A stretch of DNA of 55,936 nucleotides from assembly GCA_021792045.1 (NCBI GenBank), contig JAJYVJ010000003.1:1-55936 (forward strand). Reading direction: 5' to 3'. Made by a program: the position numbers and the translations under genes. This document shows positions 8,381-18,000 of this stretch, piece by piece. This DNA is from Thermoplasmata archaeon (lineage in GTDB: Archaea > Thermoplasmatota > Thermoplasmata > Thermoplasmatales > Thermoplasmataceae). The first letter of the stretch is position 1, and each line of letters opens with the position of its first letter. The notes under the pieces are model-generated. The model was not told where the DNA came from, did not search any database, and saw nothing but the letters and a program-made list of their open reading frames with translations.

Positions 8381-9568
8381 TTAAACAATCACTTTTTTGC
8401 TCTTGAAATTGTCTATCTCGCTCTGTTCATACCCTAAACTCAACATGATTTTTTCCGTATCTGACCCAATTTTGCTCTTTCCCGTAAACTTGATTTTTGC
8501 AGGGTCAGACAATATCTGCGGAAATGCCCCCTGCATCGTTATTTCTCCTAGATCATCATCGTTTACTTTTATTATACTCCCTCTTTCCCTGAAATGTTTG
8601 TCTGTGTATATTTGACTGGCATCATATACTGGTGCCACTGCAGCCTCTGCCTTTCGGAGAATGTTGATGGCCTCTTCTTGTGTATGTTCCTTCATCCACT
8701 CATCAATAATACGATCCACCATCTCAACGTTGGCTAATCTTGCCTTATTACTCTCAAATCTAGGGTCATCTAGCAACTCCGGGTGGCCTATGGCCTGGAA
8801 TACTCGCTTGGCTATGGATTCTGCACTTGCAGACAAAGCGACCCATTTAAGATCCTTCGTCATATATGCATTTCTCGGACAAACCCGTGGCGAACGATTT
8901 CCCTGTCTCTTTTGAATCACGTGAAGTTGATCGAACTCTACAATATGCCCTCCTACTATCCACATCAGAGGTTCATAGAGGGCAATATCTATCATCTCTC
9001 CTTGATGGGTCTTTTCCCTTTTGAAAAGTGCAGATGCTACAGCATAGGCACCTGATAATCCGGCAATTCCATCGGCGAGTCCGAAGGATGGAAGTGTCGG
9101 TGGGCCATCGGCAGAGCCAGTCACATAGGCGAATCCGCTCATTGCCTCAGCTAGCGTCCCAAAACCTGCCAAATTACTGTAGATACCAGTCTGGCCAAAT
9201 CCAGTCACTCTAGCCATGATAAGTTCGGGATTCAATTTGTGCAGTGTTTCCCACCCAATACCCCAGTTTTCCATTCTAGAAGGCCTAAAATTTTCGATCA
9301 AAACATCTGCCCTTTTTGCCAGTTTTTTCAGTATTTCTTGTCCCTCACTCTTGTTAAGATCAATCGCTATATTTTCCTTGTTCCGGGAGATCACTTTCCA
9401 AAAAAGTGGAACGCCATCCTTGCTGAGACCCCAGTTTCTTGACTCATCTCCACGAGGATGCTCTACCTTTATAACTTCTGCACCATGATCTCCTAACATT
9501 GTGGCAAGAAAAGGACCTGCAAACAGTGTCGAAACATCCAATACCCGAACTCCATCTAATAGTCCCAC
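8381..9568 (-). CDS. class III CoA-transferase (CaiB/BaiF family)
   Basis: This 395-residue protein is full length for family III CoA-transferases. Seen in order: LLDGVRVLDVSTLFAGPFLATMLGDHGAEVIKVE at the N-terminus, KRADVLIENFRP at about 85-96, and ARVTGFGQTG with GFGTLAEAMSGFAYVTG at about 122-152. The catalytic Asp is expected in the PSFGLADGIAGL segment (about 167). The family moves CoA from one acyl-CoA to a carboxylic acid. Together with the CitE-like lyase it may activate a C4-C5 acid before C-C cleavage (inference). GTG is the start, with an AAGG-type ribosome-binding site just before it. Confidence 0.92.
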   Translation of the reverse strand: MGLLDGVRVLDVSTLFAGPFLATMLGDHGAEVIKVEHPRGDESRNWGLSKDGVPLFWKVISRNKENIAIDLNKSEGQEILKKLAKRADVLIENFRPSRMENWGIGWETLHKLNPELIMARVTGFGQTGIYSNLAGFGTLAEAMSGFAYVTGSADGPPTLPSFGLADGIAGLSGAYAVASALFKREKTHQGEMIDIALYEPLMWIVGGHIVEFDQLHVIQKRQGNRSPRVCPRNAYMTKDLKWVALSASAESIAKRVFQAIGHPELLDDPRFESNKARLANVEMVDRIIDEWMKEHTQEEAINILRKAEAAVAPVYDASQIYTDKHFRERGSIIKVNDDDLGEITMQGAFPQILSDPAKIKFTGKSKIGSDTEKIMLSLGYEQSEIDNFKSKKVIV

Positions 9569-9598
9569 CTTTCAACCCCTCCTTTAATAATTCTTTCT

Positions 9599-10174
9599 TT
9601 AACAAAAATGCTTTTGATAAAAAGGTACATTATCGGTTTTCATTATTGCGTGATCTGCGGAAATGAAATCAGCATAGTGAAGGACGTACCCTTCAACTCT
9701 ATTCCCATGAAATGGGCTTTGCGCGGAATGCGTCGAAACCAAATATATTAGCTCATCGGAGAAATCAAATTCCTTCAAAATAAGCCCCCCAAGCACCCCG
9801 TGCGGAATTTCTTTTGCAAGTTCCGTCTCTTCCACCTTCTCGCCATTTCTAAAGTACATTAAGGGTTTGTCGATGTCATGCAAGAGCAAAGCCTGAACAA
9901 GTAGAGGGATATCGACAGACAGACCCCACATGACTTTCACAGTATCGGCGAGGGCTAGACCTATTTCTCCCACTTCCTTCACATGGTCCATTAGCCTATA
10001 TTGTGGAGCCAGAACTGAATATGGGAAATCCTCTATGTGAAGATAGTCACTTTTCTTTTTAACGTGGATCCAGACAGCCAAAACTTTCTCTGAGATACTA
10101 GATGATAACTGGGAGAGCCCGGGGAGGTATCTGGAAATAATGTCACCATCATTTTTTCTTAGCTCATCTGTCAT
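9599..10174 (-). CDS. HD-domain hydrolase
   Basis: The 191-residue protein carries an HD metal-phosphohydrolase fold. The residues seen are H in YRLMDHVKEVGEIG (about 64), the HD pair in ALLLHDIDKPL (about 99-100), H in KEIPHGVLGG (about 124), H in VSTHS and D in HYADFISADH (about 167). The family removes phosphate from nucleotides or second messengers, but the substrate here is unknown. Its start overlaps the stop of the MFS gene (ATGA), so it belongs to the catabolic operon, which is odd for a nucleotide phosphohydrolase. Confidence 0.82.
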   Translation of the reverse strand: MTDELRKNDGDIISRYLPGLSQLSSSISEKVLAVWIHVKKKSDYLHIEDFPYSVLAPQYRLMDHVKEVGEIGLALADTVKVMWGLSVDIPLLVQALLLHDIDKPLMYFRNGEKVEETELAKEIPHGVLGGLILKEFDFSDELIYLVSTHSAQSPFHGNRVEGYVLHYADFISADHAIMKTDNVPFYQKHFC

Positions 10175-11430
10175 GATATCTCGATCCCTTTTGTTTCTTT
10201 GCTGATTAGTATGATTACTATTCCTATTCCCATCATTATGATTGTAGTCAACAACCCTGCTATAAATCCGCTTGACGTAACTGCAAGCGCACCAACTACA
10301 TATGGGGCAATTGCACCTCCAACTCTGCCACCATTATATGCAATTCCCATAAATAGCCCCCTCGCTTGGGTTCTGGGAACAAGTTCAGCAGTCCACGGGC
10401 CCAAACCCGCAAATATACCCGTTATTCCCATGCCAGAAAAGAATGCACCAGTATAGATAAGCGTATGGTCAAGAGAATAGATAAAAACCAGAGTACCAAT
10501 CATTCCGATGATAAGGTAAGTAATAAATGATGGTCTTCTTCCAATCTTATCTACTACTAAAGCCCATATTATGAACCCTAGCAGTGAACCTAACTGTTGA
10601 ACAAGTATGAATGAAAGGGTATGGATGAAAGTTATGTGTCTCACTTGTACCAAGAATGTTGGCGCAAACGTGAAGACACCCCAATAAACGTATTGTGCAA
10701 CGAAAACAAAGAAAAACATTATTAGAACGTTTCCTAACTTGACATGTGGTACGGTAGCTTCTTCAGTAAACTTCTGACCTTTATTTTGTCTTCTCGCTAA
10801 CCAAACCTTGGACTCGGGTGTTTTAAGTGCGACGTATATTAACATCAGTGCAGGGAGGGCACCAACTAAATAAACTATCTTCCAACCCCCATTGTTTAGC
10901 GTCCCACTATATGCAGTTGTGATGATGTCAACAATCATAACGGCAAAAAGAGAACCCAATGGCAGTCCCATTTGCATCAGTGCTCCACCTCTGCCTCTGT
11001 ACTTCGGTGGCCATGATTCAGCCACCAAAGCAGCCCCAGCTACCCATTCTCCTCCCATCCCCATTCCCGCGAGAAATCTCAAGGCCCCGACTGCCAAGAC
11101 TGTTGTTGCCAGAGCAGTTAAACCCGTGAATATTGAATATATAAGTATAGCTATTATGAGTGCTTTAACCCTTCCAATAACATCTGCTAACCATCCATTG
11201 ATTATTCCTCCTATGATTAATCCAACAGCTTCTACTGTTCCAATTAAGCCTGCTGTCGCAGTACTGATTGAAAAGAATACTATAATGGCCGGCAATGTCA
11301 ACGAAAGTATGTAAATATCGAAGACTTCGAAAAACCAACCAAATCCACTCGCAATCAAAGATTGCCATCCATCTTTCGATACTTCCTTATACCAACCCCT
11401 ACTTTTCACAGGTTCCGAACCAACGTTCAT
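10171..11430 (-). CDS. MFS transporter, organic acid/aromatic acid symporter type
   Basis: This 419-residue protein has twelve hydrophobic segments. It shows the MFS signature between helices 2 and 3 (GGIINGWLADVIGRVKALI) and its echo in the second half (WALVVDKIGRRPS). RFLAGMGMGGEWVAGAALVAE in helix 4 is typical of the sugar- and organic-acid-transporting MFS branch that includes aromatic acid:H+ symporters. It sits between the lyase and HD genes, overlapping both by four bases, and so probably imports the operon's substrate. Confidence 0.9.
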   Translation of the reverse strand: MNVGSEPVKSRGWYKEVSKDGWQSLIASGFGWFFEVFDIYILSLTLPAIIVFFSISTATAGLIGTVEAVGLIIGGIINGWLADVIGRVKALIIAILIYSIFTGLTALATTVLAVGALRFLAGMGMGGEWVAGAALVAESWPPKYRGRGGALMQMGLPLGSLFAVMIVDIITTAYSGTLNNGGWKIVYLVGALPALMLIYVALKTPESKVWLARRQNKGQKFTEEATVPHVKLGNVLIMFFFVFVAQYVYWGVFTFAPTFLVQVRHITFIHTLSFILVQQLGSLLGFIIWALVVDKIGRRPSFITYLIIGMIGTLVFIYSLDHTLIYTGAFFSGMGITGIFAGLGPWTAELVPRTQARGLFMGIAYNGGRVGGAIAPYVVGALAVTSSGFIAGLLTTIIMMGIGIVIILISKETKGIEIS

Positions 11431-12272
11431 ATTTTTTTCATCTCCTCTAATATTCGCTTTGCCCTATTATAAACAGGAAAGTCTACAAATATGTCACCAA
11501 CTGTAATAGAAGCATTACCTCTTGAGAGGGCGTTCTCAAATTCAGTTACAATCCTCTCAGAAACCTGTATCGTTTTTTGATCGGGTTTAAGAATATCTTT
11601 AATCACTGAAATCTGCTCTGGATGAATACAGTGTTTGCATCCAAACCCCAATTCTTTTGCTCTAATTGTACTCATTTTTAGTCCTTCCAAGTCGTGTAGC
11701 TTTGGATAAACACCGTCATGTGGTTTTTCCAAGCCAGCCACCCTTGATTCAACAACTATAATCGCTTTAGCCCAACTAATAATAAAAGAGGACGAGTTCC
11801 AGTCAATGCCCAAATCGAGTGAAAAATCCCCTTCTCCAAACGCTAGCGCTTGTATTCGTTTGGACGATAATGAAATCTTGCTTACCTTTCTAAGACCCTG
11901 AATTGTTTCAATAATTGGGATGAGTTTGGTATTCGGCTTCATTCTGTTTTTCTCTTCCAATTGTCTTAGCAACTTATCAATACTTCTTATTTGAACGGCA
12001 TCTTCCACTTTCGGGACCAGTATTCCCTTGAGATGTGAGTTAAAGATATAATTCAAGTCCTCTCTCCACATGTTAGTAGAGAATGAATTAATGCGCACAT
12101 ACCAATTCTGATCGATGGAATCCATAACCTCACGAGCGCCATTTCTAGCGGCCTCTTTCTGAGGAACTGGTATTGTGTCCTCCAAGTCAAGTATTACTGC
12201 ATCAGGTTCGTATTTCCAAGCCTTTTTTGCCTTTTCGGTTTCAGTCGCTGGGGTGAATAACATGCAATACAA
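11427..12272 (-). CDS. CitE-like acyl-CoA lyase (HpcH/HpaI aldolase family)
   Basis: This 281-residue protein is of the CitE/malyl-CoA lyase family. Seen are MLFTPATETEKAKKA at the N-terminus, the DAVILDLEDTIP strand, the VRIN arginine strand (about 100), the catalytic-site Glu in IPIIETIQGL (about 141) and the acidic metal ligands in AFGEGDFSLDLG (about 170-180). The family cleaves or forms citramalyl-CoA, malyl-CoA or similar hydroxyacyl-CoAs with Mg2+. First gene of the operon. A TATA box (TTTATATATGC, minus strand near 12293-12303) lies about 25 nt before the TTG at 12272. The ATG at 12263 is an equally possible start. Confidence 0.88.
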   Translation of the reverse strand: MYCMLFTPATETEKAKKAWKYEPDAVILDLEDTIPVPQKEAARNGAREVMDSIDQNWYVRINSFSTNMWREDLNYIFNSHLKGILVPKVEDAVQIRSIDKLLRQLEEKNRMKPNTKLIPIIETIQGLRKVSKISLSSKRIQALAFGEGDFSLDLGIDWNSSSFIISWAKAIIVVESRVAGLEKPHDGVYPKLHDLEGLKMSTIRAKELGFGCKHCIHPEQISVIKDILKPDQKTIQVSERIVTEFENALSRGNASITVGDIFVDFPVYNRAKRILEEMKKI

Positions 12273-12997
12273 TGAAATAACATGATATATTGCATATATA
12301 AATTTTTCTTTTAACCCAACAGTATCCCAAATAATAAAAGTTCTTTATCTTAAAAGAAATTAATTATGACTAAAATTTCACAATGGTGGAGGATAATATA
12401 CGGTTAGCGAAGGCAAAAGCTTATTTGAATGATGTGGGATTTTGAAAAGAGTTGTTGAAATTCAACCGAAACAGTTATACATCAGTGATATAGCGTATAA
12501 ACTAACACGAGTTGAAAGATGAGGCTCTTTTGCCATAAATTTATGGGTTCAATCATTTATCAAAAAGTGTTCGAAGCAAATATTGTAAACCATTCAAATG
12601 TATCAAATGGCATGACGGTAATTCAATCTCTTAGCATATTCAGTTGCCACGCAAATTTATCATCAAGGATTATCCCACCTTTACAATGAAAACGAGAACC
12701 TGGCGATCCTCTTACCTTCATTTCCGATATTAAGGACTTTGGGTATATCCGACCGTTTCTATTCGCCATGTATGAAAAAGAACCAGAGAAGCGGGAAGGC
12801 CATAATATGATCCCATATGCTTGGTGAAGATACTTTTGCTTCAGGAGTAATACAACCTTTCAACACACGCATTGAGAGGGAGATACTGGATCGTATCTCA
12901 ATCATGAATTTCCTTAGAGATTCTGAGAAAGTCTTGAACCGGACTAGTGATAAGTACCAGTAATTTTTGGATGGAGAGTATGTGGCATCAGAAACCG
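12273..12997. other. promoter of catabolic operon and decayed coding DNA
   Basis: The first 40 bp hold the minus-strand TATA box of the CitE operon. From about 12370 to 12960 the plus strand reads as pieces of coding sequence broken by stops and frameshifts. One clean piece begins SGVIQPFNTRIEREILDRI and runs to NFLRDSEKVLNRTSDKYQ and a stop at about 12958. I cannot name the ancestor. This is an old pseudogene next to the IS630 insertion. Confidence 0.45.
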
Positions 12998-13283
12998 TTA
13001 AATTCTGTCTTCAAAGCCCGGCTGATTCTTTGGCCCGCCCCTCCTTTCCATAACAAAGTCCATAAAATCAGCACAGGTTTCCCTGGTCAGCATAAGGTGG
13101 TAGCCATTGCATCCCAGATCGATATGCACTCTTCCGCCATATTTAGAATGTTGGCACCAGGTGTCGTGAATCCTCTGGAAATATTCCTCACCGTTGGCTT
13201 CAGTAACAGTGCCATGGTAGTTATTATACATAACTCAATAAGTATTTGCGCATAGTGATATAGATCATAGTCCTATTCTTTCA

Positions 13284-13784
13284 ATGAAAAAGCTATCTGT
13301 TGAGGACAGGGAGGACATGATTATAGCGTTGCAGAATGAAATTACAAGGTCCCCTGAAGCAAAATATGATCACCGACTCCATGGTGTGCTGATGGTTGCC
13401 AGGGGAATGAGCTGCTATGATGTCTCCGAAATCCTTGGTCACTCACCCAGGACAGTGGAATACTGGGTGAAGCAGTTCAATGATCGTGGCTTTGTATCAC
13501 TGGTGGATCGACCGAGATCGGGGAGGCCTTCAAGGATTTCCGATGAAATCACGGACAGGATAGATAAGGATCTGAGAAAAGATCCGCATGACTTCGGCTA
13601 CAGGCAGAACATGTGGGACGGCATTCTCCTGAAACAGCATCTCACAGATCATTATGGCATAGACATGGGTGTTAGGCAGTGCCAGAACATATTCCATATT
13701 CTGGGATTCAGGCTGAGGAGACCAAGGCCCATGATTGCCAGAGGCGATCAGGATCTAAAAGACAATTTTAAAAAAACTCCTTGA
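13284..13784 (+). CDS. IS630-family transposase, N-terminal part
   Basis: The 166-residue frame holds two helix-turn-helix units. The first is near residues 38-65 (GMSCYDVSEILGHSPRTVEYWVKQF) and is followed by the RPRSGRPSRIS linker. The second, at about 95-150, has the FGYRQNMWDGILLKQHL segment usual in IS630 and mariner DNA-binding domains. It ends at a TGA just after a run of seven A (13770-13776). Reading one base forward at this run enters the frame of the catalytic part, so a frameshift or transcriptional slippage is expected to give the full transposase. Confidence 0.88.
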   Translation: MKKLSVEDREDMIIALQNEITRSPEAKYDHRLHGVLMVARGMSCYDVSEILGHSPRTVEYWVKQFNDRGFVSLVDRPRSGRPSRISDEITDRIDKDLRKDPHDFGYRQNMWDGILLKQHLTDHYGIDMGVRQCQNIFHILGFRLRRPRPMIARGDQDLKDNFKKTP

Positions 13785-14307
13785 TCTTATATCCGCAGAG
13801 GCAACCATCATGTATCTGGATGAGTGCCATTTCTATCAGCATGGCACAAGGTACAGGATGTGGGTGCCTCCAGAGGACCATGATCCAGTGGTGATCCAGG
13901 AACCCACCAGGAAAGGCATCAGTGTGTTCGGTGCTGTTGATCCCTGCACCGGCATCATGAGAACAGGCATCACTGAAAAGTATAACGCCATCACATTCCG
14001 GGAATTCCTGATGATCATATCCCCTCTGTCCGGCGAGATACACATGATCCTGGACAACGCGAGATATCACCATGCCAGGATCCTGAACGAATTCCTTGAG
14101 AACAATCCCAACATCATCCGGGAGGTTTTGCCCCCATATTCGCCTGAGCTCAATGCCATAGAGATAGTGTGGAAAATCATAAGATCAAAGGGCACACACA
14201 ACAGGTACTTCCCTTCAATAGGAGACCTCATAATGGCAGTTACAGAACAGTTTGACCTGTATAGCAGACCGAATAATGTCCTAAAGAGATTATGCGCAAT
14301 TACTTGA
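13777..14307 (+). CDS. IS630-family transposase, DDE catalytic part
   Basis: The frame continues from the A7 slip site as LLDLISAEATIM; the first ATG is at 13810, giving 165 residues if started there. The DDE triad of the family is complete: D in MYLDECHFY, D in HMILDNARYHHA and E in SPELNAIEIVWK. VLPPYSPELN is the family signature. Start at 13777 assumes fusion with the upstream frame. If the extra A is a mutation instead, the element cannot move. Confidence 0.88.
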   Translation, partial: LLDLISAEATIMYLDECHFYQHGTRYRMWVPPEDHDPVVIQEPTRKGISVFGAVDPCTGIMRTGITEKYNAITFREFLMIISPLSGEIHMILDNARYHHARILNEFLENNPNIIREVLPPYSPELNAIEIVWKIIRSKGTHNRYFPSIGDLIMAVTEQFDLYSRPNNVLKRLCAIT

Positions 14308-14637
14308 TTCGTTATGTATAGTTTCATAAAGGTGATCTCCGTAGGCAGATATTTCCTCGCAGGTAGGACTCATTTTCATGAGTTCCACGTGGGCCTTCCG
14401 TATGGCCCCAATTGCATGGACCGGTTCCCTTCCGTGGTATGGCTCCTCCCTGATCCTTTCGCAGTAGTCCCTCCACCTCCCGCCGGACATATAGACTTCA
14501 ATTGCAATTTCGGCCTTCCATTTCCTGTTGTACACTCTTCTGAACAGCCATTCCTCACTATATTCGCCAACCTTCCAATTTCGCCCTGTTCTTTTAAGCT
14601 GGAACGGATTATTTTCCACAGCGGTCGCCAGATGCAT

Positions 14638-15034
14638 GCCATTATACTGTGCTCTAATAATCTTTTCTCACATGGGAATTGCTGAACACCTGAAGTCCTC
14701 TCACATCGGCAGGATCTTTGGAATTAAAATAACCGCCGAAAATTTTGGATCCTCAGGTCACCTAGCTTCTAAAACTCGGTTTCCTTACATTCATTTCTGC
14801 GATCCACGAGGGGAAAATCAGAGATTAGGGTAAAACCGGGGGTTATCGGTACTCCTGAACTCCAGCAGTTAACGAAATGGCATTTGAATTTATACAATTG
14901 ATTTATTGTCCAATCCAGCTGGGGAGGGCTACAGGCAAATGATAAACCAGGTCTGCGCTTATTTTCATTATCCCCAAAAATTCTGCCTACTTCAAGAGGT
15001 TAAAATTTATTAACCGCCTATCGGTTAAACATAA
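14638..15034. promoter_or_regulatory. spacer and promoter of the thermopsin-like gene
   Basis: Most of the spacer shows nothing. Its last 35 bp carry a TATA box (AAAATTTATTA, 15002-15012) about 28 nt before the ATG at 15035. Between them is a perfect 7-bp inverted repeat, TTAACCG at 15010-15016 and CGGTTAA at 15022-15028, overlapping the expected transcription start. A repressor bound there would block initiation, so regulated expression is likely. Confidence 0.55.
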
Positions 15035-18000
15035 ATGACTGAGTGCATCCACGTTAAGGGTAAACGAACCAAGCGTATCTGGATCGCCTCGGCCTTTATT
15101 TTTGTTCTATTTCTTGCATCCATGGCATCTGTGCCGTTAACTCATCAAAAACCCTATGATTCGAGCGCAGTGAACGGTATGGAAAAACCCAGCATCAACA
15201 TAGTGACTGATGTATTCTATTTTCAATCAAATTCAGCTTCCTCCGCAAACACTGGAGTAGGGATCCCATCGGTAAATCCGGAAACCGGCGGAAGTTTGTC
15301 GCCGACCGAAAGGTCGCTTGATCCGGCGTATGTGAATGAATCTGTTGATCCAACGGCATACTACTACACAGAACCCGCACCAATGGGTATAGCTGATTAC
15401 GGGCTGAGCACCGGATCGGGGAGCCTGTACAACTCTTACTCTTATTCCACTTCCATGTTCATGGGAAAGGCTGATATCTCGTCCCTGTCGACATTGACTT
15501 CTTCCGGAAGTTCAGAGATGACATTTCAGCTGAACGTGAACCTGGTTTTTTATGACTCCGGAATAGAGTACGTGTACTGGATTCAGGACGTCGCCTTTGT
15601 TGTAACAGCTTCACCTCAGGCAATAGAGTTTATCGACAACGTGTGGAATATGTCCTCCCCCTCGGCCAGCATGCTGTCCTCCTCAATAGCTGGAAACGGG
15701 ACCGTTGCCCAGTCGGGCAGCACCGGTTACTACTATTCAATTGCCAGCTACAATCTTCCCGGAAATGATATTTACATAAGCCTGCCAACGACTGCTGACT
15801 TTAAAGTCATATCCGGGGTTACTGCGGCAAACCAGCCGACGGTTGCATTCGAGTATAATGACGGATATGGCTGGGTCACATATGACAATACCGTGTTCAG
15901 GTTTGTCTCCGACCTCACCTCTTACCCTGAATTTCTGGTTGACGGTTCCAGCTACAACCCCTACGGCACTTTCTATGATGCGGAATTCATTCTCGGAGGT
16001 CCAGGCGGCGGCAGCGACACGACGGATTACGGTTCCGATGTCAATCTACAGCTTGAATACTGGAACGGAAACAACTTCCAGATGATAACCAACGCCTTTG
16101 ACTTTGGGAGTGACACAGCCGAGGGAATAGAAAATGTGTATCCGACCGCGGATTACTACACGAGCACGGGTTCCCTCTTTTTTAACATGGAAGCAGGATA
16201 CGGCACGCTTGGCCAGCTATATAACTACCAGGATGTAGGCATCTTGGACTTTACAACACAGCTTAGTTCCGGGACACTCATGGTTGGCAGTGACTCACAC
16301 TCCTTCTCCGGCGGTTCGGCCGTCCTGACCCTCGCCCCCGGCACATATAATTTGTATCTGTACAGCACCCAAGGATCAGGGATGCTCCTATGGAGCACAC
16401 AGGTGACTGTAACCGCCGGCCAGACTGTATCGGTAGCTTCTCCCGCAATTTACACAATAACTTTCCACGAGTCCGGGCTCCCCCTGGGTACGAAGTGGTC
16501 GGTTGTTCTGGGGTCAGACACACTGTCATCGGAAGGCTCTGCGATACAGTATTATGTGACCGACGGTGCATATTCTTTCAGCGTGCCGGGAGTTTCCGGA
16601 TATGAGTCAACCACGTATTCCGGAACCGTCACTGTAAACGGCGGGGACCAGACTGTTGACATGACATGGGAACAGGCGCTTTACGCCGTCACTTTCTCAG
16701 AATCCGATCTCCCTCCCGGAACGGTATGGTACGTGAACGTTACCGGATTACAGCAGTCGGGACCGCTGGCCGGCCAGTCCTATTCAATCATGGTTCCCAA
16801 CGGCAGCTACTCATATGTGGCGTCAACCTCTGACAAGAACTACCGCCCCTCATATGACGGTTCTTTCACGGTAAAAGGCTCCCCTCTTTCTGAGGCCATT
16901 GCCTATCTTGAGGTTACCTTTGCGGTGACATTCACGCAGTCGACACTCCCTCAGGGCATAGGATGGTACGTCAACATATCCGGACAAAGTTCCTCGGGAC
17001 AGATCGAATCCCAGTCCTACACCGCTGATCTTATGAACGGAACCTACACATATACAGTCGCATCGTCCAACCGCATTTATTCTCCATCCCAGTATGCGGG
17101 CAGCGTTTCGGTCAACGGTGCTCCAGTCCCGGTTCAATTATCCTTCAGCCTTGTAACCTATAAGGTGACATTTTCGGAGACTGGACTTCCTTCCGCGGCG
17201 CCTTGGTGGGTGAATCTGACGGGACAACAGTCTTCCGGACCAATATACGGGTCGCTGTATTCCGTTGTGCTTGACAACGGGACCTACGCATACACGATAT
17301 CAACGTCGGACAAGGAATACGCACCAGAGTCTTACGGAGGTTCGCTAACCGTCAGCGGGCCGCCCGAATTTCAGACAGACATAGCATTCAAGCTCATGAC
17401 TTACCCGATGGTATTCACGGAGACCGGCCTGAATGCCGGGATATGGTATGTCAACATGTCCGGGAATTCCGAGTCGGCGGTGGCTGGGATGGCGCTGACA
17501 TATACGCTGCCGAACGGTACGTACTCATACTCAGTTTCCACCTCGGACAAGATATTCCACCCCTCCTGGTATACGGCATCTGTTAGCGTAAATGGGGCGA
17601 CATCCCGGTCCATTCCCTTTGAGGAGACATTATACCCGGTCGAGTTCTCCGAAACAGGTCTGCCGCAGTATGAAGCATGGTACGTCAATGTTTCAGCTTC
17701 CCCTTTCTCCGGTGCCATTTCCGGGACCTCTTATACTGTATACCTTTCAAACGGATCATATTCTTATGCAATCTCCACCGTGGACAAGGTTTACGGCGCA
17801 TTATACAATGGCAGCTTCACGGTTAATGGTTCCCTCGGCATGGTGAAAGTAACATTCTCCAAGGTCCTGTACAGTGTGACATTTGCTGAATCCGGCCTCC
17901 CTGTCGGATCAGAATGGTATGTGAACATAAGCGGGATGGCATCCTCAGGACCCATAACAACCGGGAAGTATGTTGTGGGACTCTCCAATGCGAGCTATGA

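Larger units (their letters stand above)
13225..14320 (+). mobile_element. IS630/Tc1-mariner family insertion sequence
   Basis: The ends are inverted repeats: 13225-13251 and the complement of 14294-14320 both begin TATACATAAC and end TTGCGC, matching at about 22 of 27 positions. The element is flanked by the TA dinucleotide duplicated by this family. Two overlapping frames encode the transposase. It lies in the minus-strand gene 12998-14637. Confidence 0.9.
12998..14637 (-). pseudogene. hypothetical gene interrupted by an IS630-family element
   Basis: The minus-strand frame 14637-14321 and the frame ending at 12998 belong to one gene. If the element is removed and one TA is kept, the frames join in phase (YGDHLYET joined to NNYHGTVTEANGEEYF) and give 182 codons including the stop. 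The product would be 181 residues with no domain I recognise. It has two notable segments, WLFRRVYNRKWKAEIAIEVY and GGRVHIDLGCNGYHLMLTRE. It is AT-poor compared with the IS-flanking DNA. No other lesion is seen, so the insertion may be recent. Confidence 0.75.

Noticed and set aside
10892..11314. 140-codon plus-strand frame opposite the MFS gene
   Set aside because: Shadow of a membrane protein gene; no family and no promoter.
14067..14327. 86-codon minus-strand frame opposite the IS630 transposase
   Set aside because: Antisense to the DDE domain with intact catalytic residues; no independent support.
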